Positions 27,972-37,623 are shown, counted from the first letter of the stretch. The stretch: 64,000 nucleotides of DNA from CAIUMH01 sp963758555 (GCA_963758555.1 CAVWVW010000003.1:1922001-1986000); one strand, 5' to 3'. A program made the numbers and translations. The notes: a model not told the origin generated them from the letters alone.

Positions 27972-28985
27972 ATGACGAGCACTGTGCAGCGTGCGCCTAT
28001 CGTGAGGGAGATGGATGCCCTCGAGATCCTGGCCATGCCTGCCGTCGCCGATGACATGGCTCGCTTCGAGCCCCTGCTCGCCGAATCTGTCGAGATCGGT
28101 GACGAGTTCCTCGATGACATCACCACCCATCTGATCAAGGCGGGCGGGAAGCGGTTGCGTCCCGTCCTGGCCATCGCGTCGGCCACCGGCGGCACTCGGG
28201 CAGCTTCGCCTCAGGATCTGCTCGGAGGCGTCTCCTTGGAGCTGATGCACCTCGCTTCGCTCTATCACGATGACGTCATGGACGAGGCCGACGTGCGACG
28301 CAGCGTCGAGAGCGTGAACTCTCGCTACTCGAACATCGTCGCCATCGTGGCCGGCGACTTCCTCATGGCCCGCTCGGCGGCGATCGCCGCCAGCCTGGGC
28401 GTCGAGGTCGCGCGCCTCTTGGCCGACACCTTGGCGCTGCTCACCCGCGGCCAGGTCTCTGAGGTCCGCACCGCCTACTCGGTCGAGCGGACCATCGACG
28501 AGTACTACGAGGCCATCGGCGGCAAGACCGCCTCGCTGATGGCCTCGGCGTGCCAGGTCGGTGCCCTCACCGCGGGGCTCGGCGATGACGCCTTCGTCGC
28601 CCTCGGGGCCTTCGGCACCGAGCTCGGCCTGGTCTTCCAGCTGCGAGACGACATCTTGGACATCACCGCGGTGGGGGGCGAGCTCGGCAAGCCCGCCGGT
28701 CAGGACCTCGCCGAGGGCATCTACACGCTGCCCGTGCTCTACGCCCTCGAAGACCCCGCCGTGAGCGCCGAGCTCGGGGTGATCTTGGGTGGTCCACTCG
28801 GCGAGCCAGAGCGTGAGAAGGCCCGCAGCCTGGTCGCCGCCTCGAACGGCGTGGCCCGTTCGTTGGACCAGGCTCGCCGGCACGCTGCCCAAGCAGGCGA
28901 TCTGGCGGGCTCGCTCGAGTCCCCGGTGCTCGCCGCAGGCTTCGCTGCCTTGGCCCAAGAGCTCCTGGTCGACCTGCCGAGCTAG
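27972..28985 (+). CDS. polyprenyl synthetase (trans-isoprenyl diphosphate synthase)
   Basis: A 337-residue isoprenyl diphosphate synthase. GGKRLRPVL is the substrate-binding region; the first aspartate-rich motif is HDDVMDEAD and the second is QLRDDILDI. It condenses isopentenyl diphosphate with allylic diphosphates, probably making the side chain of menaquinone or another long polyprenyl. The ATG used has a purine-rich GGGTGGGAA upstream; another ATG 39 nt downstream is possible. It is divergent from clpC, 84 nt apart. Confidence 0.9.
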   Translation: MTSTVQRAPIVREMDALEILAMPAVADDMARFEPLLAESVEIGDEFLDDITTHLIKAGGKRLRPVLAIASATGGTRAASPQDLLGGVSLELMHLASLYHDDVMDEADVRRSVESVNSRYSNIVAIVAGDFLMARSAAIAASLGVEVARLLADTLALLTRGQVSEVRTAYSVERTIDEYYEAIGGKTASLMASACQVGALTAGLGDDAFVALGAFGTELGLVFQLRDDILDITAVGGELGKPAGQDLAEGIYTLPVLYALEDPAVSAELGVILGGPLGEPEREKARSLVAASNGVARSLDQARRHAAQAGDLAGSLESPVLAAGFAALAQELLVDLPS

Positions 28986-29186
28986 TCGCGTCGAGTCCCC
29001 AGGTCGAGCCTCTCGGTCATGGCCTCGGGTGCGAACCGGACGTCGGCACCGACGTCCCCCGGCCCTCTAGTCTTCGGACCAGCAGACGAGGCGGGGGCGT
29101 CGACGCTGCTCGGAGGTGGAGGCGAGAGAGCTCGCGCACCGTCGAGGTTCGAGATGGTGCCTCCCCACTAGTGACGGAGGCAGCGA

Positions 29187-30401
29187 GTGACACTCCCCCT
29201 TGACGGCATCAAGGTCGTCGACTTCTCAGACAACGGCTTCGTGCCCTCGGGGGCGGCCGCGCTCGGTGACTTCGGCGCCGACGTGATCAAGATCGAGCGG
29301 CCGATCGGCGACCCGATGCGACGCATCATCTCGTCGGGCATCGTCCCCACGGTCAACGGCTACGACTTCCTCTTCGAGCTGGTGAACCGCAACAAGCGAG
29401 ACATCGCTCTCAACGTCGAGACCGACGAAGGTCGCGAGATCTTCGAGAAGCTCATCGCGTGGGCTGACGTCTACATCACCAACCAGCTCCCCCGGGTCAG
29501 AGCCAAGCTCCACACCGATCCGGCGGACCTCTTCGCCATCAACCCCTCGCTGGTCTTCGCCAAGGGACACGGCCAAGGTCAGAAGGGGCCCGACGCAGGC
29601 GCAGGCGGCTACGACGGCGTGAGCTACTGGGCCCGGGGAGGCATGGCGCACGCGCTGACCCCACCGGGGGCTGCGCAGCTCACCAACCCGAGGCCCGCCA
29701 TGGGCGACATCCCCTCGGGCTTCAACCTGGCGGCGGGCATCTGCGCAGGCCTCGTCCACGTGCTGCGCACCGGCGAGGGCATCGTGGTCGACACCGCCCT
29801 GCTCAACACCGCCACCTGGACCCTCGGTCCCGACCTCGCCTACAGCTCGCTGTCAGGCCAGGAGCTGAACTTGGCGGTCGACCCCAACGCGGTGTCGTCC
29901 CCGCTGCGAAGCCAGTACAAGACCAAGGACGACCGCTTCGTCTCGCTCATGATGATCGTTGAGGCCAACTACTGGCCACAGGCCTGTCGGGCGCTGGATC
30001 TGCCCGAGCTGATCGAGCCCTACCTGGACCCTGAGGTCCGCGAGGCAGCGTGGGGAGAGCTCACCCCCAAGTTCAAGGCCAAGATCGCTGGCTGGACGAA
30101 GGCCGAGCTCGACGACCGGCTCCGCGCCGAGGGCTGCATCTACGCCTTCATCGCCGCCCCCATCGAGGTCATCGACGATCCGGCGGTCCAGGCCAACGGC
30201 TACCTGATGCAGCACCCTCGTGACGACATCAAGCTGTCGGCTCCCCCGGTCCAGTTCGATGACACGCCCCACCAGATCCGACGCCCCGCACCGGGCCTCG
30301 GGGAGCACAGCGTCGAGGTCCTCGAGCTGCTCGGCTACGACCAGGCGACCATCGAGCATCTCGTCGAGAACGGCACCGTCTTGACTGAGGCGCCGTCTTG
30401 A
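29187..30401 (+). CDS. CaiB/BaiF family (class III) CoA-transferase
   Basis: A 404-residue class III CoA-transferase. It starts PLDGIKVVDFSDNGFVPSGAAALGDFGADVIKIERP, where the ALGDFGADVIKIE segment is the family signature, and AMGDIPSGF holds the likely catalytic Asp that forms the anhydride intermediate. It moves CoA between carboxylic acids; acceptor and donor are not evident. The GTG start has GGAGG 6 nt upstream. Its last codons lie in a 17-bp tandem repeat. Confidence 0.88.
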   Translation: MTLPLDGIKVVDFSDNGFVPSGAAALGDFGADVIKIERPIGDPMRRIISSGIVPTVNGYDFLFELVNRNKRDIALNVETDEGREIFEKLIAWADVYITNQLPRVRAKLHTDPADLFAINPSLVFAKGHGQGQKGPDAGAGGYDGVSYWARGGMAHALTPPGAAQLTNPRPAMGDIPSGFNLAAGICAGLVHVLRTGEGIVVDTALLNTATWTLGPDLAYSSLSGQELNLAVDPNAVSSPLRSQYKTKDDRFVSLMMIVEANYWPQACRALDLPELIEPYLDPEVREAAWGELTPKFKAKIAGWTKAELDDRLRAEGCIYAFIAAPIEVIDDPAVQANGYLMQHPRDDIKLSAPPVQFDDTPHQIRRPAPGLGEHSVEVLELLGYDQATIEHLVENGTVLTEAPS

Positions 30402-30465
30402 CTGAGGCACCGTCTTGACTGAGGCGCCGTCTTGACCGAGGCACCGTCTTGACTGAGGCGCCGTC
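30373..30465. repeat. 17-bp direct tandem repeat, about 5.5 copies
   Basis: Copies of G-C-(A/G)-CCGTCTTGACTGAG follow each other without gaps; A and G alternate at the third base, giving a 34-bp higher-order period, and one copy has a T-to-C change. The array begins inside the CoA-transferase coding end and supplies its last codons and stop. Confidence 0.92.
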
Positions 30466-30487
30466 CCGCGAAGGGCACAGGGACGCG

Positions 30488-30527
30488 TCGATGCCCTGCC
30501 TGAGGAACGGTTCAGACAGGGCATCGA
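30488..30527. terminator. strong hairpin between convergent genes
   Basis: A 16-bp stem with one mismatch (TCGATGCCCTGCCTGA / TCAGACAGGGCATCGA) and an 8-nt loop lies between the CoA-transferase and the convergent secreted-protein gene. It probably terminates transcription from both sides. Confidence 0.65.
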
Positions 30528-30596
30528 GGGTGGCCTTCATCGGCCTCACGGCCACGAGAGCCGACGAGGAGATCGTCCGGCGCTAGGCCGCCGTGC

Positions 30597-31034
30597 TCAG
30601 CCGCACTTGGCGGTGATGAGTCCCGAGACCGTGCCGAGATCGGTGCGCAGCGTGGTCCCCTTCTGGATCCAGTTGTCGAGCACGGTCACGAGGGCGGTCC
30701 GACCGTTGGTCTGCGCCTTCTGCTCGGCGGTCTGAAGCTTGGCCAGCTTGGCATCGAGCCACGACTCGGCCTTCGTGATGTGCGCTTGATCGGTGGCTGC
30801 TCTCGTGCAGCTGAAGCTGGCCGGCAGCGCGTTGGCGTTGGCGATGGCCTCGATCTTCGCCACCTCGACGGCACGGCGAAGGACGTGGTGGCGACTCGCG
30901 CGGACCTGCGCGCTGGCCGTCTGGGCTGAGGCAGGATGCGTGGTCGAGGCTCCAGCCAGGGTGGCGACGCCGGCCACGCCGGCGACGCCAGCCAGTCCGA
31001 CACCAGCGAGCTGCAGTGGTTTGGTGAGCTTCAT
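30597..31034 (-). CDS. secreted protein of unknown function
   Basis: A 145-residue protein with a signal peptide (MKLTKPLQLAGVGLAGVAGV region followed by AGAS) and a helical mature part containing a conserved-looking pair of cysteines (SFSCTR and TAKCG, the last at the C-terminus) that could form a disulfide. The ATG used has GGAGG a few nt upstream. I do not recognise the family. It stands alone between the CoA-transferase and lysS. Confidence 0.65.
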   Translation of the reverse strand: MKLTKPLQLAGVGLAGVAGVAGVATLAGASTTHPASAQTASAQVRASRHHVLRRAVEVAKIEAIANANALPASFSCTRAATDQAHITKAESWLDAKLAKLQTAEQKAQTNGRTALVTVLDNWIQKGTTLRTDLGTVSGLITAKCG

Positions 31035-31199
31035 CTCTTCCTCCATCACTCTCGGCGCTGGGATGCCACCGCCGTCTGTCGACCATTGTGAGCATCAGCC
31101 ATAAGGGGAGCGACCGCGAGAACTAAGAGTGGGCTAAGAACCCCGAACGCCCCTGGTCACAAGCGCCAGCGACGGGTGCGGCACCGTGGGCCGGCCGCC

Positions 31200-32597
31200 T
31201 CAGATCGGCTTGAGGGTGGGGAAGGCGATGATCTCGCGGATGTTGGCCGAATCGGTCAGCAGCATGGCCAGCCGGTCGACGCCGAGTCCCATCCCGGCCG
31301 TGGGCGGCAGCCCGTGCTCCAAGGCTCGGAGGAACTCCTCGTCGAGGACCATGGCCTCGTCGTCGCCCGCTGCGTGGGCTGCTGCTTGGGCTTCGAAGCG
31401 GCCCCGCTGGTCATCAGGATCGGTGAGCTCGGAGAAACCGTTGATGAGCTCTCTGCCGGCGACGATGGTCTCGAAGCGCTCGGTGAGCTCAGGGTCGTCA
31501 CGGTGTCGCCGAGCGAGTGGCGAGGTCTCAGCGGGGTGCTCGGTCACGAAGGTCGGCTGGACCAAGGTGTGCTCGACCAGCTCTTCGAAGAGGTGCGCCA
31601 AGAGGGAGCCTGGCCCCCAGGCCTCGTGGACCTCGATGCCGGCCTTGGTGGCCAAGGCCGCGAGCTCCGAGCGATCGGTGTGCACCGAGACGTCGTGGCC
31701 GAGCGCGCTCGAGACCAGCTCAGCCATGGTGGCCCGACGCCACGGCGGTGCCAGCTCGATCTGCTCGCCCTGGTAGCTGACGGCCATCGCGCCGGTCACG
31801 TCGAGGGCGACGCCGGCCACCAGCTCTTCGAGCAGGTCCATCATCCCGAAGTAGTCCATGTAGGCGGCGTAGGCCTCGACGGTGGTGAACTCCGGGTTGT
31901 GCCGTGGGCTGATCCCCTCGTTGCGGAAGAGCCGCCCCAGCTCGAAGACGCGCTCGAAGCCTCCGACCACCAGGCGCTTGAGATAGAGCTCGGGTGCGAT
32001 GCGGAGGTAGAAGTCGGCGTCCAAGGCGTTGTGGTGCGTGACGAAGGGTCGAGCGACGGCCCCTCCGGGGATGGGGTGGAGGATCGGGGTCTCGACCTCG
32101 TCGAAGCCCATCGCCCAGAGCCGCTCTCGCAGCGAGCGCACCGTGGCTGCGCGGCGACGCAGGTTCTCTCGCGACGACTCGTTCGCCCAGAGGTCGACCT
32201 CTCGCTGGCGATAGCGCGTCTCGGTGTCGGTGACCCCGTGCCACTTGTCACCGAAGCCCCGGCGAGCCTCGGCCAGCAGCGTCCACGTCGCCACCTTCAC
32301 GCTCAGCTCGCCGCGCTTGGTCCGGATGACCTCGCCGGTGGCCCCCACCCAGTCACCGAGCGAGAGCTTGGCGAAGGCGTCGTAGTCCTCGGTCGCAGCG
32401 CTCAGAGCGAAGAGCTGGATCTCGCCGCTCGAATCGCGCAGGGTCCCGAAGCTGAGCTTGCCCTGGCCCCGCAGCAGCATCAGGCGCCCAGCGACGCCGA
32501 CGGTGACGCCGGACTCCTCACCGACGTCGAGGTGGCCGAAGCGCTCGAGGAGCTCGGCCGTGGTCGCCGTGCGATCAAAGGTGTAGGGGATGCTCAC
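31200..32597 (-). CDS. lysS: lysyl-tRNA synthetase (class II)
   Basis: A 465-residue class IIb synthetase that charges tRNA-Lys. It has an OB-fold anticodon domain (GRLMLLRGQGKLSFGTLRD), motif 2 (RLFRNEGISPRHNPEFTTVEAYAAY contains the FRNEGISPRHNPEF core), and motif 3 at the C-terminus (GMGLGVDRLAMLLTD). The GTG start overlaps the coaX stop by 4 nt. It is the last gene of the NAD/CoA/folate run. Confidence 0.95.
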   Translation of the reverse strand: MSIPYTFDRTATTAELLERFGHLDVGEESGVTVGVAGRLMLLRGQGKLSFGTLRDSSGEIQLFALSAATEDYDAFAKLSLGDWVGATGEVIRTKRGELSVKVATWTLLAEARRGFGDKWHGVTDTETRYRQREVDLWANESSRENLRRRAATVRSLRERLWAMGFDEVETPILHPIPGGAVARPFVTHHNALDADFYLRIAPELYLKRLVVGGFERVFELGRLFRNEGISPRHNPEFTTVEAYAAYMDYFGMMDLLEELVAGVALDVTGAMAVSYQGEQIELAPPWRRATMAELVSSALGHDVSVHTDRSELAALATKAGIEVHEAWGPGSLLAHLFEELVEHTLVQPTFVTEHPAETSPLARRHRDDPELTERFETIVAGRELINGFSELTDPDDQRGRFEAQAAAHAAGDDEAMVLDEEFLRALEHGLPPTAGMGLGVDRLAMLLTDSANIREIIAFPTLKPI

Positions 32598-33439
32598 CGG
32601 TCTCCTTCGACGTTGCGCTCAAAGACGATGCGCAGACCGTAGAGCGTGAGCCACGGCTCGACGTGATCGACCGACTTGGCGTAGGGCGCGATCAGCGCGG
32701 AGAGCCCGCCGGTGGCGACCACGGTGGCGGGGCCCAGGATCTCCCGGAACCGCTCGCACATGCCGTCGACCTGTGCTGCGAACCCGTAGAGCACCCCTGA
32801 CTGGATCGACTCGGCCGTCGAGCGACCGATGACGCTGGTGGGCTCGACCAGCTCGACGCTGCGCAGCGCGGCGGCGTGGCGATAGAGCGCCTCCATCGAG
32901 ATCGCCACGCCCGGGGTGATCGCGCCGCCCAGGTACTCGCCCGCCTCGCTCACCGCCTCGAAGGTGGTGGCCGTGCCGAGGTCGACGATGATGGTGGGAC
33001 CGCCGTAGAGGTCGTGGGCGGCCACCGCGTCGGCCACGCGGTCGGGGCCCACCTCTTTGGGGTTGTCGTAGAGGATCGGCATCCCGGAGCGCACGCCAGG
33101 GCCGAGCACCACCAAGGGGAGCTCGGGGAACCACCGCTCCGCCATGAGGCGGATCGCTCCGGTGAGCGCCGGAGCGGAGGAGGAGACCGCGATGCCACCG
33201 ACGGTCGTGGCGATGTCCAAGCCCTCGAGATCGAGCAGCTGGGTGAGGAGCACGGCGAGCTCATCGGGGGTCCGGGTGGTCACGGTGGAGAGCCGCCAGT
33301 GGTGGGTCAGGCCGTGGGCCGACTCCGCCGAGGTGACCGCGCCCCACGTGGCCTCATCGGTCTCGACCGGGTCATCGCCCTCTGTTCGGAAGAGCCCGAT
33401 CACCGTCTCGGTGTTGCCCACGTCCATGGCGAGGAGCAT
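32594..33439 (-). CDS. coaX: type III pantothenate kinase
   Basis: A 281-residue ASKHA-fold kinase that phosphorylates pantothenate, the first step from pantothenate to CoA. MDVGNTETVIGLF is the phosphate-1 loop and GPDRVADAVAAHDLYG plus IIVDLGTATTFEAV are the conserved central segments. Its ATG shares one base with the nadC stop (TGATG) and its own stop overlaps lysS. Pairing with panC in the same operon fits one pathway. Confidence 0.92.
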   Translation of the reverse strand: MLLAMDVGNTETVIGLFRTEGDDPVETDEATWGAVTSAESAHGLTHHWRLSTVTTRTPDELAVLLTQLLDLEGLDIATTVGGIAVSSSAPALTGAIRLMAERWFPELPLVVLGPGVRSGMPILYDNPKEVGPDRVADAVAAHDLYGGPTIIVDLGTATTFEAVSEAGEYLGGAITPGVAISMEALYRHAAALRSVELVEPTSVIGRSTAESIQSGVLYGFAAQVDGMCERFREILGPATVVATGGLSALIAPYAKSVDHVEPWLTLYGLRIVFERNVEGDR

Positions 33440-34302
33440 CAGGCGTCATCCCTCGTGAGATCGAGGCCCAGATCCAGGTTGGTCACGGTGTGGGTCAGCG
33501 CTCCCATGCTGATCAGGTCCACGCCCACCTCGGCGTAGCTCGGGGCGGTGGCCAGGGTGATCCCGCCTGAGACCTCGATCAAGATCGCCGGTGCGATCGA
33601 GCGAGCGAGCCTGGCCGCGTCCCGAGCCTCCTCAGGCGTCATGTTGTCGAGCAGCACCGAGGTCGCTCCGGCCTTCGCCGCCTCGGCCACCTGGTCTTCG
33701 GCGTCGCACTCGACCTCGACGTTGCGACCGGGCCAGGTCGAGCGCGCACGGGCCACCGCTTGGGTGATGCTGAGCGCGCCGAGGTGGTTGTCCTTGAGCA
33801 AGATCCCGTCGGAGAGGTTGGCCCGGTGGTTGGAGCCTCCCCCGGCTCGCACCGCCGCCTTCTCGAGGGCGCGCAAGCCCGGGGTGGTCTTGCGGGTGTC
33901 GATCACCAGGGTGCTCGGCGACACCGCTCGCACGGCAGCGACCACCTTGGCGGTCTGGGTGGCGATGCCCGAGAGGTGGCCCAAGAAGTTGAGCGCGGTC
34001 CGCTCGGCCGAGAGGATCGGTGCCATCGGGCCGTGCACGGTGGTCACGACGTCACCGGGTGCCACCGCGGTGCCGTCGGGGGCCACCACGGTGACCTCGA
34101 TGGTCGGGTCGAGCTGGAAGAAGGCCTCGAGGCAGCACGCCTGGCCGGCGATGACACCGTGCTCGCGCGCCACGACCGCCAGCGTCGCCGTCACACCCTC
34201 GTCGAGCAGTGCGGCGGTCAGATCGCCGAGCGGCTCGAGGTCCTCGGCCAGGGCTCTGCGCACCGCCTCGACCACCGCGCTGCGGGCCGGCGGGACGATC
34301 AC
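33439..34302 (-). CDS. nadC: nicotinate-nucleotide pyrophosphorylase (quinolinate phosphoribosyltransferase)
   Basis: The enzyme turns quinolinate and PRPP into nicotinate mononucleotide. Features visible are ALNFLGHLSGIATQTA, DTRKTTPGLRALEKAAV and GGGSNHRANLSDGILLKDNH, all strongly conserved in NadC, with VEVECDAEDQ near the active site. About 287 residues from the GTG that overlaps the nadB stop by 4 nt; a longer reading would extend into nadB. Confidence 0.94.
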   Translation of the reverse strand: MIVPPARSAVVEAVRRALAEDLEPLGDLTAALLDEGVTATLAVVAREHGVIAGQACCLEAFFQLDPTIEVTVVAPDGTAVAPGDVVTTVHGPMAPILSAERTALNFLGHLSGIATQTAKVVAAVRAVSPSTLVIDTRKTTPGLRALEKAAVRAGGGSNHRANLSDGILLKDNHLGALSITQAVARARSTWPGRNVEVECDAEDQVAEAAKAGATSVLLDNMTPEEARDAARLARSIAPAILIEVSGGITLATAPSYAEVGVDLISMGALTHTVTNLDLGLDLTRDDA

Positions 34303-35882
34303 GGGCCCACCTGCTGGACGAGCCGGCACTCGAAGGAGGGCTCCGTGCGAGGGAAGTCGACCCGGAAGTGGCCGCCCCTGCTCTCGGCGCGGGCCAGGGC
34401 GCCGCGGAGCACCGCTTCAGCCACCAGCACGATGCTGTCGCGCTCAGCGTCGCGGATCGAGCGGGGCGGCCCTGCGGCCTTGAGCGCTTCGACGACGACG
34501 AGCGCGTCGGCCATCTCGTCAGGCTGACGGACGACGCCCGCGCCCGAGGTCATCGCCTGTTGGACCGCAGCGATGTCGTCGTCAGGCATCCCACGATCCT
34601 CGCGCACCGTGCCGCGGGGCCAGGTGCTCGCAGGCAACGTCGGGGGAAGCCGCCGCACGCCGATCTGGCCACCGTCGCCGAGCAGCGCTTCGAGCGCGCC
34701 GGTGGGGCGAGGCCCACGCCCGCCCCCGCTGATGGCCTCGGCGACACGAGCGCCGAAGACGAGCCCCTCGAGCAGCGAGTTCGACGCCAGGCGGTTCGCG
34801 CCGTGGACCCCCGCATCAGCCGTCTCGCCGACCGCCCAGAGCCCGTCGATGGTGGTCGCTCCGTCGAGGTCCACGAGCACGCCGCCCGCCAGGTGGTGTG
34901 CGGCGGGGGCGACCGGCAGCCAGTCCGTCGCCGGATCGAGCCCGATGCCCTTCAAGGTCTGATCAAGGCTCGGGAAGCGCTTGTCGAAGTCGTCGAGCAC
35001 GGTCACGTCGAGCCAGGCGTGGCGAGAGCCCGACTTGGCCCCGGCCGCCACGATGGCCCGGGCGACGACGTCGCGAGGGGCGAGCTCGTCGACGAAGCGC
35101 TCGCCTGCCGCGTCCCGCAGGAGCGCCCCATGGCCGCGGAGCGCCTCAGAGAGCAGAGGTCGAGGCGCGAGGTCCACGTCGAGGGCCGTCGGGTGGAACT
35201 GGACGAACTCCACGTCAGCAATGGCCGCTCCGGCCCGCAGCGCCACGGCGATCCCGTCGCCCGTCGCTCCGGTGGGGTTGGTCGTCACCGAGTAGAGCTG
35301 CCCGGCGCCACCGGTGGCCAAGACGACGTGCTCGGTGCGCAGGTGGACCTGGCTCCCCTCGCCCTGGAGGACCACACCCTCCACGCCGCGCTCGCCGATC
35401 TCGACGGCGAGCCCCGCATGGCGCTCGAGGATCCGCACACCGGCGGCCTCGGCTCCGGCCTCCAAGGTGCGCTGGACCTCGACCCCGGTGGCAGCGCCTC
35501 CGGCGTGCAGGACGCGAGCGGCAGAGTGGCCACCCTCTCGAGCCAGCGCCAGCGCTCCATCGGCCTCTCGATCGAAGTCGGCACCGAGCTCGATGAGCTC
35601 CTCGACGCGCCGGGGGCCCTCTTCGACCAGGATCGAGACGGCGACCTCGTCACAGAGCCCGGCACCCGCCTTGAGCGTGTCGGCGGCGTGGAGCCCGACC
35701 GAGTCACCCGAGGCGTCGACCACCGCAGCGACGCCGCCTTGGGCCCAGGCCGTCGCGGTGGCCCCGCTCTCGCCTTTGGTCGCCACCACCACGCTCAAGC
35801 CCTGGCGGGCCATCCGGATCGCCGTGCTGAGCCCGGCGACGCCTGAGCCGATGACCACCACGTCGACCTCACGGGTGCTCAC
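34299..35882 (-). CDS. nadB: L-aspartate oxidase
   Basis: A 527-residue flavoprotein that oxidises aspartate to iminoaspartate for NAD synthesis. The FAD dinucleotide fold is at the N-terminus (VVVIGSGVAGLSTAIRMA), substrate segments include VQFHPTALD and HHLAGGVLVDLDG, and GANRLASNSLLEGLVFGARVA is the signature near the C-terminus. It starts at GTG, overlapping the panC stop. Quinolinate synthase (nadA) is not in the window. Confidence 0.94.
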   Translation of the reverse strand: MSTREVDVVVIGSGVAGLSTAIRMARQGLSVVVATKGESGATATAWAQGGVAAVVDASGDSVGLHAADTLKAGAGLCDEVAVSILVEEGPRRVEELIELGADFDREADGALALAREGGHSAARVLHAGGAATGVEVQRTLEAGAEAAGVRILERHAGLAVEIGERGVEGVVLQGEGSQVHLRTEHVVLATGGAGQLYSVTTNPTGATGDGIAVALRAGAAIADVEFVQFHPTALDVDLAPRPLLSEALRGHGALLRDAAGERFVDELAPRDVVARAIVAAGAKSGSRHAWLDVTVLDDFDKRFPSLDQTLKGIGLDPATDWLPVAPAAHHLAGGVLVDLDGATTIDGLWAVGETADAGVHGANRLASNSLLEGLVFGARVAEAISGGGRGPRPTGALEALLGDGGQIGVRRLPPTLPASTWPRGTVREDRGMPDDDIAAVQQAMTSGAGVVRQPDEMADALVVVEALKAAGPPRSIRDAERDSIVLVAEAVLRGALARAESRGGHFRVDFPRTEPSFECRLVQQVGP

Positions 35883-36748
35883 GAGGCTCGTCCGACGCTG
35901 GCCCCTGCGTTGTCGATGAGCCGGACCCCCTCGACGTCGGCTGCCACCAGCAGCCGAAGCTCCTGGCCTGGGGCGAGCGTGGCAGGCCGCTCGAGCGTCG
36001 TCGGGTCCACCGCGGCAGCGTAGAAGAGCGCCGCGCCCCGCTGGGCCTCCACGATCGAGGTCATCGCCCCTTCGACCTCGTCGAGCGGGGCGCCGGCGGC
36101 CGAGCGCGCCTGGCCCGTGGCCAGTGCTCGGCTGAGCGAGAGCGCCGCTCGACGGCCCTCGGGGCTCAAGCGCGCGTTGCGGCTCGAGAGCGCGAGACCG
36201 TCATCTTCTCGGATGATCGGGCAGCCCACGATGCGGCTCGAGAGCCCGAGGTCCGCGACCATCTGGCGCACGACGCAGACCTGCTGGAAGTCCTTCTCCC
36301 CGAAGTAGGCCAGGTCGGGGGTGGTGAGGTTGAGCAACAGCAGCACCACGGTGGCCACGCCGTCGAAGTGGCCGGGGCGATCCGAGCCCTCGAAGCCGAG
36401 CGCCAGCCCACCGGCCCGGACCGACGTGGTCGGCAGCGCGGGGAAGTCCGGGTACATCTCGGTGACCGAGGGGGCAAAGACCAGATCGCACCCGGCACCC
36501 TCGAGCAGCTCGAGGTCAGCCGCCAGTGATCTCGGGTAGTGCTCGAGATCAGCGGCATCGCCGAACTGGATCGGGTTGACGAAGATCGACGCCGCCACCT
36601 GGTCGCACTCGCCAGCCGCTCGCACCACGAGCGATCGATGACCTTCGTGCAGGGCCCCCATGGTGGGCACCAGGCCCAGGCTCGAGCCAGCACGGCGCGC
36701 GCTCTCACACGCAGCGCGCCACTCGGCGCGACTCTCGATGAGCTGCAT
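35879..36748 (-). CDS. panC: pantothenate synthetase (pantoate-beta-alanine ligase)
   Basis: A 289-residue nucleotidyltransferase-fold ligase. LVPTMGALHEGHRSLV contains the HIGH-like motif (HEGH), ASIFVNPIQFG the pantoate pocket, and YFGEKDFQQVCVVRQMV and SSRNARLSPEGR the ATP and KMSKS-like region. It joins pantoate with beta-alanine. The gene lies 2 nt after a DUF2520 gene, a pairing common in Actinobacteria. Confidence 0.94.
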   Translation of the reverse strand: MQLIESRAEWRAACESARRAGSSLGLVPTMGALHEGHRSLVVRAAGECDQVAASIFVNPIQFGDAADLEHYPRSLAADLELLEGAGCDLVFAPSVTEMYPDFPALPTTSVRAGGLALGFEGSDRPGHFDGVATVVLLLLNLTTPDLAYFGEKDFQQVCVVRQMVADLGLSSRIVGCPIIREDDGLALSSRNARLSPEGRRAALSLSRALATGQARSAAGAPLDEVEGAMTSIVEAQRGAALFYAAAVDPTTLERPATLAPGQELRLLVAADVEGVRLIDNAGASVGRAS

Positions 36749-36750
36749 GG

Positions 36751-37572
36751 TCAGGTGGTCAAGGCCACCGAGGGGGCGCGCACCTCTGGTCGCTCGTCGA
36801 CAGGCTCGTCGGCCTGGTCGCCAGGCAGCTCGTCGACCACGGTGGCGTCGGGGAGGAGCGAGGCGGTCGCCGCCAGGTCGACGACGAGCCCGACGCCAGC
36901 TCGGTAGCCGGCGCGCTCGGCCTCGGGCAGCGCAGCCAGGTGGTGCTCGACGGTCACCCAGTCACCTCGAGCGGCAGGGCCGGTGAGCGCGCTCTTCGGT
37001 CCCAAGACCGCCACGTCCTCGACGGCGCAGCGGGCCAGATCCAAGAACGCCTCGACGGGCAGCCCTGCTTGAGCGGCGATCCGCTCGACCTGGCCCATCA
37101 GCGCCACCACGTGGTTCGCGGCCACGCTCGCGGCTGCGTGATAGAGCGCCCTGTCCTCGTCGGCGACCACGACGGTGGTCCCACCCAGCGACGACGCCAG
37201 CTCTCGCGCCACCGGGTCGCCGGCGACGGCGAAGGTCACCCCCGAGAGGAGCCGCTTGGCACCGAGCTCCGCAGTCGGCAGCGGGACGAGCGGATGGAGG
37301 GCAGCGCGCCGTGGGTGACCGGCGAGGACGTCGAGGCCCAAGGAGCCCGAGAGATGGAGGACCACGCAGTCCTTCGACGGGGTGATCGAGGCGGCGACCT
37401 CAGCGATGGTGCGATCGGGCGTGGCGATGATCACCACGTCGACGCCGTCGGTGGCCTGGCTGAGCGAGACCCCTCGGGTCAGCGGTCCTCGCACGTCATG
37501 CCCCACCGTGCGCAGGGCGCGAGAGAGCGCCGTGCCAGCGCGGCCTGCGCCGACGATCCGAATCCGTTTCAT
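36751..37572 (-). CDS. Rossmann-like and DUF2520 domain protein
   Basis: A 273-residue two-domain protein. The N-terminal NAD(P)-binding fold begins RIRIVGAGRAGTALSRALR and the C-terminal half is an all-helical DUF2520 domain (YHAAASVAANHVVALMGQ). The architecture resembles ketopantoate reductase and other 6-phosphogluconate-dehydrogenase-like enzymes. Its constant position before panC suggests a role in pantothenate supply, but no activity is established from sequence. Confidence 0.82.
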   Translation of the reverse strand: MKRIRIVGAGRAGTALSRALRTVGHDVRGPLTRGVSLSQATDGVDVVIIATPDRTIAEVAASITPSKDCVVLHLSGSLGLDVLAGHPRRAALHPLVPLPTAELGAKRLLSGVTFAVAGDPVARELASSLGGTTVVVADEDRALYHAAASVAANHVVALMGQVERIAAQAGLPVEAFLDLARCAVEDVAVLGPKSALTGPAARGDWVTVEHHLAALPEAERAGYRAGVGLVVDLAATASLLPDATVVDELPGDQADEPVDERPEVRAPSVALTT

Positions 37573-37623
37573 GGTGCCTCCGACAATCCAGCCCTGTCTC
37601 CAGGTGCCGGTCGCGTGAACCCC

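Noticed and set aside
30373..30465. CRISPR array
   Set aside because: The 17-bp units are directly adjacent with no unique spacers and no cas genes nearby, so this is a simple tandem repeat.
31176..32642. 488-residue plus-strand frame opposite lysS
   Set aside because: Antisense shadow of lysS; no recognisable motifs.
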